Shown here in pieces: positions 1-5,109 of a stretch of DNA of 5,109 nt (the stretch's first letter is position 1; the number at the start of each line of letters is the position of its first letter). The DNA is from Actinomycetota bacterium (lineage in GTDB: Bacteria; Actinomycetota; Actinomycetes; S36-B12): contig RGQW01000122.1 in NCBI GenBank assembly GCA_010029945.1, forward strand, positions 1 to 5,109, written 5' to 3'. The notes beneath the pieces were generated by a model. The model did not search any database, had not been told where the DNA came from, and worked only from the letters and a program-made list of their open reading frames with translations. The position numbers and the translations under genes were made by a program.

Positions 1-2249
1 GCGACGAGCGGAAGAACTCCGAGTACCAGGAAAGTGGCGGCGAGAACGATACCCGCGCTGGTGATGACGCCACCGGTCACGGTGAGTCCCCGCAGAATGC
101 CGGGTCGTGTCCCGATCGTCTTTGACTCTTCACGCACTCGCGTCATGAGGAAGATGTTGTAGTCGACGCCCAGAGCAACGAGGAAGACGAACGCGAAAAG
201 CGGGAACGATGCATCGGCTCCGGGGAAGTTAAAGATGTGATTGAAAGCGATAGCGCAGGCACCCAACGTCGCGAAGAAAGACAGGATGACGGTGCCGATC
301 AAGAGCAACGGAGCGACAAGGGACCGGAGCAAGATGATCAAAATGATGGAAATGACGAACAGAACCAGCGGAATGATGACGTTGCGATCGCGAAGGTTCG
401 CTTGGTCGATGTCGTAGGCGACGGCGGTCGGTCCGCCCACGCGTGCGTCGGCCCCTGGAATTCCCGCCAGGTCCTCACGCAGTTCACCGATAAGGACCTC
501 GGCTTCGTCTGAATCGGGAGGAGCCGTCAGGGTCGCAAGCAGCAGCACCCGACCATCCACGACGGTGGGCTCGGCCATCATCTGCCCTGGAGCGCCCGGT
601 GGTAGTTCGGTCTGCCACACGACGCTGTCGATTCCTTCTGTTGCCTCAACCGCTTCCAGGACGTCGACCGCGGCATCGGCGTTGGCGGTGATCAGCGTCT
701 CGCTCCCGAGCCCAGCGGCGAAGTTCTCGACCAGGATCTCCTGTCCGATAACAGAGTCCACTTCTTCGGCGTTGACGAACGATTCCGAGGTGGCGACCCC
801 GTCTGCTTTCAGCGTGGTGCTGAAGCCCGCGAGGAACAACAAGACCAGGGCTGTTGCGATCCAGGTGACTCGCGGTCGACGCCCGACGCTGCTGGCGATC
901 TTCGCCCACAGACCGGACATCTTGATGTCTTCTTGCCCGAATCGTGGCGTGCGAGGCCAAAACGCCCAACTACCCGAGGGGAAGCGTTCACGAGTGAAGG
1001 GTCCTTTGCCCTTGACCCGAGCGATGCCGAAGACGATCCAGCCGACGATCGTTACCGCTGCGAAGAGTCCGCCGGTTGCCAGGAACGGGGTGAGCGGAAC
1101 ATCAACGAGGAAACCGATGGCGAGACCGATGATCGTGGGAACCAAGAACGCGAGAATCGGTAGCACGAAACTAGGAATCGCGAGAAGGGCCGGGAGGAAA
1201 GTGAGCATCACGATCACTGCGGCGACAATGCCGATCGCGGCTACCGGCCCGGTCGACTTGTTGGAGTTCAACTCACTCAGCAGCAAGCACATGAGTCCGA
1301 TGGACGTCGTTGCGCCTGAGGCGACGATGGGCTCAACGGTGCCCCGAAGAGCGCGACGAATAGCGGTGGTGTGCAGTCGATGCCGATGCAGTTCTTCCCG
1401 ATAGCGGCTGACGAGCAGGAGTGAATAGTCGGTCCCCGCGCCGAAGACGAGCACCGTCAAGATGCCTTGACTTTGGCCATTGAGAACAACAACGTCATTG
1501 TCGGCGAGGATGTAGACGAGCGCGCTCGCCGTCGACAGCGCGATACCCGCGGCAATGAGCGGAATGAGCCAGAGGAAGGGACTGCGGTAGACGAAGATGA
1601 GGATGATCGCGACCACGAGTGCGGTTGCGATGAGCAAGGTGGTGTCGATGGCCCCGAAAACCTCGATGAGATCGGCGAGGAAGCCACCCGGTCCGGTGAC
1701 GTTGACCTGGAGGTCGGGATAGGCGGTGGCGGCTTCTCGAATAACGTCGACAATGCCGAGGAAAGCAATCTCGCCGTTGTCCAGGAGTGCCGATCCGCGA
1801 TCGCCATTGACGGCGACGTTGATCAAAACAGCGTCGCCATCCTCGGAGGGAATCGGAATGAGCGGTACCGGATCGAGATACGCCGAGACCTGGTCTCCGT
1901 CGGGCACCTGCAGATCGGGAATCTGTTGGATGAGTTCGCCGATGGCTTGCTGATCCGCCGCGGTGAATTGGCCGCCGTCTGGCTTGGACACCACGACCAG
2001 AAGCGGAATGGCCGTGCTGTCAGCGAACTGGGCCTGCTCCTCGGCGACGAGCGTTGACTCAGCGGAGGAGGGAAGGAAGGCGGCGTTGTCGTTCTCCTGC
2101 ACCTGGGACAGCTGTCCGGCCAGGGGCCCAGCCCAACTCGAAATCATCAACCAGCCGATGGCGACCGCGATCGCGAGCCACACACCCTTGCGTGCGCTGG
2201 GGGTGCGGTCGACGGGCGCAGCGTCGCTTTCCGGAGCCCGAGTACTCAC
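1..2249 (-). CDS. MMPL family (RND superfamily) transporter, C-terminus cut off by the window edge
   Basis: Reading the minus strand from the GTG at 2249-2247, I translated 749 codons to the left edge without a stop. The protein has the two-fold repeat of MMPL/RND exporters: helix 1 at about residues 22-40, a large extracytoplasmic loop to about 200, helices 2-6 at about 203-356, helix 7 at about 461-478, a second large loop to about 618, then helices 8-11. The proton-relay Asp-Tyr pairs of this family are present in both halves: GTDYSLLL (D274, Y275) in helix 4 and GVDYNIFL (D696, Y697) in helix 10. The sequence stops after GVLPLV in helix 11, so helix 12 and a short tail (perhaps 40-50 residues) lie outside. 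Family members use the proton gradient to export lipids or other hydrophobic molecules; the substrate here cannot be told. Residues of about 358-427 look like an insertion with two extra helices. The start is uncertain: a GGGAAG lies about 9 bases upstream of the chosen GTG, but an in-frame GTG at 2285-2283 would add 12 residues. Confidence 0.93.
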   Translation of the reverse strand, partial: MSTRAPESDAAPVDRTPSARKGVWLAIAVAIGWLMISSWAGPLAGQLSQVQENDNAAFLPSSAESTLVAEEQAQFADSTAIPLLVVVSKPDGGQFTAADQQAIGELIQQIPDLQVPDGDQVSAYLDPVPLIPIPSEDGDAVLINVAVNGDRGSALLDNGEIAFLGIVDVIREAATAYPDLQVNVTGPGGFLADLIEVFGAIDTTLLIATALVVAIILIFVYRSPFLWLIPLIAAGIALSTASALVYILADNDVVVLNGQSQGILTVLVFGAGTDYSLLLVSRYREELHRHRLHTTAIRRALRGTVEPIVASGATTSIGLMCLLLSELNSNKSTGPVAAIGIVAAVIVMLTFLPALLAIPSFVLPILAFLVPTIIGLAIGFLVDVPLTPFLATGGLFAAVTIVGWIVFGIARVKGKGPFTRERFPSGSWAFWPRTPRFGQEDIKMSGLWAKIASSVGRRPRVTWIATALVLLFLAGFSTTLKADGVATSESFVNAEEVDSVIGQEILVENFAAGLGSETLITANADAAVDVLEAVEATEGIDSVVWQTELPPGAPGQMMAEPTVVDGRVLLLATLTAPPDSDEAEVLIGELREDLAGIPGADARVGGPTAVAYDIDQANLRDRNVIIPLVLFVISIILIILLRSLVAPLLLIGTVILSFFATLGACAIAFNHIFNFPGADASFPLFAFVFLVALGVDYNIFLMTRVREESKTIGTRPGILRGLTVTGGVITSAGIVLAATFLVLGVLPLV

Positions 2250-2251
2250 GG

Positions 2252-2264
2252 GGGAATACTTCCC
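2252..2264. promoter_or_regulatory. possible operator: short inverted repeat in the divergent gap
   Basis: GGGAA-tac-TTCCC is a perfect 5-base inverted repeat with a 3-base centre. It lies directly upstream of the transporter's GTG and within the gap between the two divergent genes. A repressor bound here could affect the transporter. It overlaps the putative ribosome binding site (GGGAAG on the minus strand), so the symmetry could be accidental. No regulator gene is visible nearby. Confidence 0.2.
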
Positions 2265-2304
2265 GACGTCGCGTCGAAGTGCCACCTCAGGGGTCGTTCC
2301 TCGC

Positions 2305-2310
2305 TAGCGT
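2305..2310 (+). promoter_or_regulatory. possible -10 element (TAGCGT) for a leaderless transcript of the small membrane protein gene
   Basis: TAGCGT fits the actinobacterial -10 pattern TAnnnT and ends 7 bases before the GTG at 2318. Transcription would then begin at or next to the start codon. No recognisable -35 element is seen about 17 bases upstream. The call rests on pattern and spacing only. Confidence 0.3.
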
Positions 2311-2317
2311 GCGGGTC

Positions 2318-2707
2318 GTGGACGACGTTCGCTACATCAGAGGCGTTCTGGCCGCCGGCGCACTCGTCTTTGCCTTTTCCTCGGTAGCGCTCCTCGTGCT
2401 TCCCGCTTGGTTCGCGGAGGCCCTGGGCATGCGCGCGTCGGTAGAAGCCGAGTGGGCTCTGCGGATGGTGGGAGCCTGCTTGGTGGCTCTCGCCGGTCAG
2501 ATGTGGTTGGTGCGGCGAGCCGATCGCCCGGGAATTCGTGGGGCGGCCGCGGTGATGATCCTCGGCGGCGGGCTGATGACGCTGCTCACAGTCTTCCTGC
2601 CCGCGGAGGAGCAGTGGACCTTCATGCGATGGCTCTACCTGGCGTTTGGGTCGAGTTTCGTCATCGCCTACTCCGGGCTCTTGTATTGGGGCTTCCGGGA
2701 GCATTAG
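2318..2707 (+). CDS. small four-helix integral membrane protein of unknown function
   Basis: This encodes 129 residues from the GTG at 2318, or 132 from the in-frame GTG at 2309; a further GTG at 2279 is less likely. I do not recognise the family with certainty. It resembles the small four-helix DUF4345/DoxX-like hypothetical proteins, but that is only an impression. Numbered from 2309, there are four hydrophobic segments at about 13-35, 51-68, 79-97 and 108-129. Short polar links include MWLVRRADRPG after helix 2 and PAEEQWTFMRW before helix 4. There is no signal peptide cleavage site, catalytic motif or soluble domain. The gene is divergent from the MMPL transporter and ends 36 bases before ask, on the same strand. 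No good Shine-Dalgarno precedes any start (AGGGG at 2289-2293 is 15 bases from 2309), while TAGCGT sits correctly for leaderless expression from 2318, which is why I chose that start. The uniform hydrophobic pattern and stop at 2705-2707 make it a convincing gene. Confidence 0.75.
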   Translation: MDDVRYIRGVLAAGALVFAFSSVALLVLPAWFAEALGMRASVEAEWALRMVGACLVALAGQMWLVRRADRPGIRGAAAVMILGGGLMTLLTVFLPAEEQWTFMRWLYLAFGSSFVIAYSGLLYWGFREH

Positions 2708-2729
2708 TTCTGCCGCCGGTGGCCGGCCG

Positions 2730-2735
2730 TAGGCT
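2730..2735 (+). promoter_or_regulatory. possible -10 element (TAGGCT) for leaderless transcription of ask-asd
   Basis: TAGGCT matches TAnnnT and ends 8 bases before the ask GTG at 2744, which would place the transcript start at or one base before the start codon. No Shine-Dalgarno is seen between the preceding stop (2705-2707) and this GTG, as expected for a leaderless mRNA. No clear -35 is present near 2707-2712. Read-through from the upstream gene is also possible because no terminator separates them. Confidence 0.35.
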
Positions 2736-2743
2736 GTGGCTTT

Positions 2744-4030
2744 GTGTCCTTGATTGTCCAAAAGTACGGCGGATCGTCGGTCGCCGACGCCACCAGCGTG
2801 AAGCGGGTGGCGCGACGGATCGTGGACGCCAAAAAGTCCGGTGACGAGGTCGTCGTCGTTGTCTCCGCGATGGGGGACACCACGGACGAGTTGCTCGACC
2901 TTGCTAATGAAGTCTCACCGCTGCCGCCGGGTCGGGAACTCGACATGCTCTTGACCGCTGGCGAGCGGATCTCCATGGCGGTGCTCGCAATGGCGATCCA
3001 TGACCTAGGCGCTGAGGCCCGCAGTTACACCGGATCGCAAGCGGGGTTGATCACCGACTCGGCTCATGGTGCCGCGCGGATCATCGATGTTGCTCCTGGG
3101 CGGATCAGCGAGGCTCTTGCCGAGGGCGCTATCCCGATCGTGGCGGGCTTCCAGGGTGTTGCGCAAGATTCCAAGGACATCACCACTCTCGGGCGAGGTG
3201 GCTCCGATACGACGGCGGTCGCGCTGGCGGCCGCCCTGAACGCTGATGTCTGCGAGATTTACACCGACGTCGACGGCGTCTTCAGCTCCGACCCGCGAGT
3301 GGTGCCGGCTGCTCGCCGCGTCCCCTTCATCACCTATGAGGAGATGATGGAACTTGCTGCCGTGGGTGCCAAGGTGCTGCACCTGCGGTGTGTCGAGTAT
3401 GCCCGTCGATTCGATCTACCCATCCACGTTCGATCGTCGTTTTCGTCGAAAGAAGGAACCTGGGTGATGTCGCCTGAAGCGATCACCCGCGCCATCGAAG
3501 AAGGAAGAGCTATGGAGCAGCCGATCATTTCCGGAGTTGCCGCAGATGTGAACGACGCGAAAGTGACGGTCGTCGGTGTTCCTGACAAGCCGGGTCAGGC
3601 GTCCGCGATCTTTCGTGCCTTGGCCGACGCCAGCATCAACATCGACATGATCGTTCAGAACGTGTCGGCGGCGGCGACGGGTCGAACTGATGTCACCTTC
3701 ACCTGTCCGCAAGGGTCGGTGCAGCAGGCAATGGAGGCGATCAATGCTCGGCGAGAGGCGATCGAATTCGAGTCGTTGACGGTCGATGAGCACATTGCGA
3801 AGGTCTCGCTGGTAGGTGCGGGTATGCGTTCACACCCCGGAGTCTCTGCTGATTTCTTCCAAGCTCTTGCGGAGACGGGCATCAATGTCGAGATGATCTC
3901 GACATCGGAGATTCGTATTTCTGTTGTGACGCGTGTAGACGATTCGACGAAGGCGGTGCAGGCGCTGCATTCAGCATTCGGCCTAGACGCTGATGGAGAG
4001 GCGGTCGTGTACGCGGGTTCAGGGCGATGA
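2744..4030 (+). CDS. ask: aspartokinase (aspartate kinase), alpha subunit
   Basis: Aspartokinase (also named lysC, EC 2.7.2.4) transfers the ATP gamma-phosphate to L-aspartate, the committed step to lysine, diaminopimelate, threonine, methionine and isoleucine. The 428-residue protein begins with the family hallmark VQKYGGSS (K7 to S12), which fixes the GTG start. The kinase domain continues with GRGGSDTT (150-157), YTDVDGV (173-179) and SSDPR (181-185), and ends near residue 245. Two ACT regulatory domains follow, one from about residue 270 (VTVVGVPDKPG) and one from about 353 (KVSLVGAGM). The effector-site stretch INIDMIVQNVS (298-308) is intact. Compared from memory with the 421-residue Corynebacterium glutamicum enzyme, Q305, S308, T318 and S388 match positions whose mutation relieves lysine-plus-threonine inhibition, so concerted feedback is likely; A352 stands where that enzyme has a glycine. 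The gene overlaps asd by four bases. No upstream Shine-Dalgarno is seen. Confidence 0.97.
   Translation: MSLIVQKYGGSSVADATSVKRVARRIVDAKKSGDEVVVVVSAMGDTTDELLDLANEVSPLPPGRELDMLLTAGERISMAVLAMAIHDLGAEARSYTGSQAGLITDSAHGAARIIDVAPGRISEALAEGAIPIVAGFQGVAQDSKDITTLGRGGSDTTAVALAAALNADVCEIYTDVDGVFSSDPRVVPAARRVPFITYEEMMELAAVGAKVLHLRCVEYARRFDLPIHVRSSFSSKEGTWVMSPEAITRAIEEGRAMEQPIISGVAADVNDAKVTVVGVPDKPGQASAIFRALADASINIDMIVQNVSAAATGRTDVTFTCPQGSVQQAMEAINARREAIEFESLTVDEHIAKVSLVGAGMRSHPGVSADFFQALAETGINVEMISTSEIRISVVTRVDDSTKAVQALHSAFGLDADGEAVVYAGSGR
3501..3505 (+). promoter_or_regulatory. internal Shine-Dalgarno for the aspartokinase beta subunit
   Basis: AAGGA, within the purine run GAAGAAGGAAGAG, lies 6 bases before the in-frame ATG at 3512. 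It is clearly better than anything upstream of the ask start. It falls in the linker between kinase and ACT domains, and the run includes the only AGA among the 26 arginine codons of ask (codon 255), consistent with selection on the mRNA sequence rather than the protein. Confidence 0.6.
3512..4030 (+). CDS. aspartokinase beta subunit, from an in-frame internal start within ask
   Basis: Translation from the ATG at codon 257 of ask would give a separate 172-residue protein identical to the C-terminal part of the alpha subunit. It contains both ACT domains and no kinase domain. In actinobacterial and Bacillus-type aspartokinases the beta subunit pairs with alpha in an alpha2beta2 complex and forms the effector sites where lysine and threonine bind at the ACT interfaces. 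The length equals that recalled for the C. glutamicum beta subunit (172), and the start corresponds to its internal start at codon 250 with the same 7-residue offset as the rest of the protein. The Shine-Dalgarno at 3501-3505 supports it. That the subunit is made here is inferred from family precedent and this site. Confidence 0.7.
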   Translation: MEQPIISGVAADVNDAKVTVVGVPDKPGQASAIFRALADASINIDMIVQNVSAAATGRTDVTFTCPQGSVQQAMEAINARREAIEFESLTVDEHIAKVSLVGAGMRSHPGVSADFFQALAETGINVEMISTSEIRISVVTRVDDSTKAVQALHSAFGLDADGEAVVYAGSGR

Positions 4031-5079
4031 CCGTGAGTTCCGCGAAGGTGAACGTCGCTGTCGTCGGTGCCACCGGCCAGGTCGGCGGTGTGATGCGCAC
4101 CTTGCTCGCCGAGCGAAAGTTCCCCGTCGACACCATGCGCTTCCTTGCCAGCGCGCGGTCTGCGGGCACGACGCTCGACTGGGGTAATCAGGAGATCGTG
4201 GTCGAGGATCTCGCTACGGCCGATCTGACCGGTATCGATATCGCGCTGCTGTCCGCCGGTGGCTCCACGTCCAAGGAGTGGGCACCGGCCTTCGCTCAGG
4301 CCGGCGCGATCGTGATCGACAACTCCTCCGCCTGGCGGATGGATCCCGACGTACCGCTGGTCGTCAGCGAGGTGAACCCCGGTGCCATCGAGGCAATGAG
4401 TAAGGGAATCATCGCGAATCCGAATTGCACCACCATGGCTGCGATGCCGGTGCTCAAGCCGCTGCACGACGATGCTGGGCTGCGCCGGATGATCGCTACG
4501 ACGTATCAAGCAGTGTCGGGAAGCGGGCTTGCGGGTGTGGAGGAGCTTGCTTCTCAGGTGCACTCGGTGTCCGGAAACGGCATCGAGGAACTCACGTATT
4601 CGGGCGACGCTGTGGAGTTCCCAGCGCCGAACAAGTACATCTCGCCGATCGCTTTCAACGTTGTGGCGCAGGCGGGCAGCTTCCTTGACGATGGTTCGGG
4701 AGAGACTGACGAAGAAGCCAAGCTGCGCAACGAGACACGCAAGATTCTGTCGATTCCCGATCTTGCGGTCAGTGGAACGTGCGTGCGAGTCCCGGTGTTC
4801 ACCGGCCACTCTCTCGCCATCAACGCCGAGTTCGCCGCCCCCTTGAGTGTCGAGCGAGCCGCGGAACTGCTGTCTGATGCCCCGGGAGTGGTACTGACGG
4901 ACGTGCCGTCACCGTTGATGGCTGCGGGGAGAGATCCGTCGTATGTCGGTCGCATTCGACAGGACCCCACGGTGTCGGATGGGCGGGGCCTTGCCCTCTT
5001 TGTCAGCGGCGACAACCTCCGCAAGGGAGCGGCATTGAATGCGGTGCAGATCGCCGAGCTGCTGCTCGAGCGATTCTGA
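4027..5079 (+). CDS. asd: aspartate-semialdehyde dehydrogenase
   Basis: This enzyme (EC 1.2.1.11) reduces L-aspartyl 4-phosphate to L-aspartate 4-semialdehyde with NADPH, releasing phosphate; it takes the product of Ask directly. The protein has 350 residues, normal for the family. The NADP-binding loop is GATGQVG (14-20). The catalytic cysteine is C134 in ANPNCTT, with Q161 in TTYQAVSGSG, R254 in CVRVPV and the acid-base histidine H261 in FTGHS. The C-terminal DNLRKGAA motif, which closes the cofactor site, is also present, so the enzyme should be active. The ATG at 4027 overlaps the ask stop as ATGA, implying translational coupling. The AGGG at 4021-4024 is only 2 bases from this ATG but 8 bases from an in-frame GTG at 4033, so the true start may be two codons later. 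The stop TGA is at 5077-5079. Confidence 0.97.
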   Translation: MTVSSAKVNVAVVGATGQVGGVMRTLLAERKFPVDTMRFLASARSAGTTLDWGNQEIVVEDLATADLTGIDIALLSAGGSTSKEWAPAFAQAGAIVIDNSSAWRMDPDVPLVVSEVNPGAIEAMSKGIIANPNCTTMAAMPVLKPLHDDAGLRRMIATTYQAVSGSGLAGVEELASQVHSVSGNGIEELTYSGDAVEFPAPNKYISPIAFNVVAQAGSFLDDGSGETDEEAKLRNETRKILSIPDLAVSGTCVRVPVFTGHSLAINAEFAAPLSVERAAELLSDAPGVVLTDVPSPLMAAGRDPSYVGRIRQDPTVSDGRGLALFVSGDNLRKGAALNAVQIAELLLERF

Positions 5080-5109
5080 CTAGTACCCGAAGGCCGAGTA
5101 GTCGGCTTC
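5080..5109 (-). CDS. possible C-terminal end of a convergent gene, cut by the window edge
   Basis: On the minus strand the last 27 bases read EADYSAFGY and then TAG (5082-5080). Eight of the nine sense codons end in G or C, like real genes here. The stop would directly abut the asd stop with no gap. Nine open codons are weak evidence on their own, and the product cannot be named. Confidence 0.3.
   Translation of the reverse strand, partial: EADYSAFGY
5089..5109. terminator. hairpin just after asd, possible terminator (incomplete at the edge)
   Basis: GAAG-g-CCGA, loop GTAG, then TCGGCTTC forms an 8-base-pair stem with one bulged G, starting 10 bases after the asd stop. No T-run can be seen because the window ends with the right arm. 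It could end the ask-asd transcript, or simply be a feature of a convergent coding sequence. Confidence 0.3.

Noticed and set aside
384..391. GCGATCGC palindromes (here and at about 2167-2174) resembling the cyanobacterial HIP1 repeat
   Set aside because: Only two copies are seen, both inside coding sequence, and the gene content is actinobacterial.
565..2057. Long plus-strand open frames of 279 and 196 codons opposite the MMPL gene
   Set aside because: They are low-complexity antisense shadows of a transporter whose own minus-strand frame is intact and shows family motifs along its whole length.
1..2249. The possibility that the transporter is a broken pseudogene, since no long complete minus-strand frame is delimited within the window
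   Set aside because: Codon-by-codon translation from 2249 to the left edge shows no stop or frameshift; it is incomplete only because the window ends.
2054..2308. N-terminal extension of the small membrane protein back to 2054
   Set aside because: The extension is arginine-rich, lies antisense to the start of the transporter gene, and looks non-coding; the hydrophobic protein begins naturally at 2309 or 2318.
2715..2728. GCCGG-TGG-CCGGC inverted repeat between the membrane protein gene and ask as a terminator
   Set aside because: The stem is only 5 base pairs, has no T-run, and lies just upstream of a putative -10; in GC-rich sequence this is expected by chance.
3655..4809. 384-codon minus-strand open frame across the ask-asd junction
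   Set aside because: It lies antisense to two complete, motif-bearing enzymes, has no recognisable domain, and reflects GC-rich codon structure.

Overview
The window looks like ordinary chromosome of a high-GC actinobacterium. GC is roughly 60% by eye, GTG starts are common, the MMPL transporter is of actinobacterial type, and ask and asd overlap by ATGA. The aspartokinase aligns, from memory, with the Corynebacterium/Mycobacterium enzyme at a constant offset of about 7 residues, including an internal start for a separate beta subunit. I cannot name the genus.

Layout. Positions 1-2249 on the minus strand hold a large MMPL (RND superfamily) membrane transporter. I followed its frame codon by codon and it is open from the start codon to the left edge; it lacks only its C-terminus. 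A short divergent gap (about 2250-2317) separates it from a plus-strand gene for a roughly 130-residue four-helix membrane protein of unknown function (2318-2707, possibly from 2309). After 36 bases come aspartokinase (ask/lysC, 2744-4030) and aspartate-semialdehyde dehydrogenase (asd, 4027-5079), which overlap by four bases. The last 30 bases may be the C-terminal codons of a convergent minus-strand gene, with a hairpin over the same bases.

How the genes work together. Ask phosphorylates L-aspartate and Asd reduces the aspartyl phosphate to aspartate semialdehyde. These are the first two steps of lysine, diaminopimelate, threonine, methionine and isoleucine synthesis, and the overlap implies a coupled operon. 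The MMPL transporter and the small membrane protein have no evident link to this pathway.

The most interesting points are a well-placed Shine-Dalgarno and ATG inside ask that would make a 172-residue beta subunit, an apparent two-helix insertion in the middle of the MMPL protein, and two plus-strand GTG starts that look leaderless. I found no mobile element, CRISPR array, RNA gene or novel multi-gene system.
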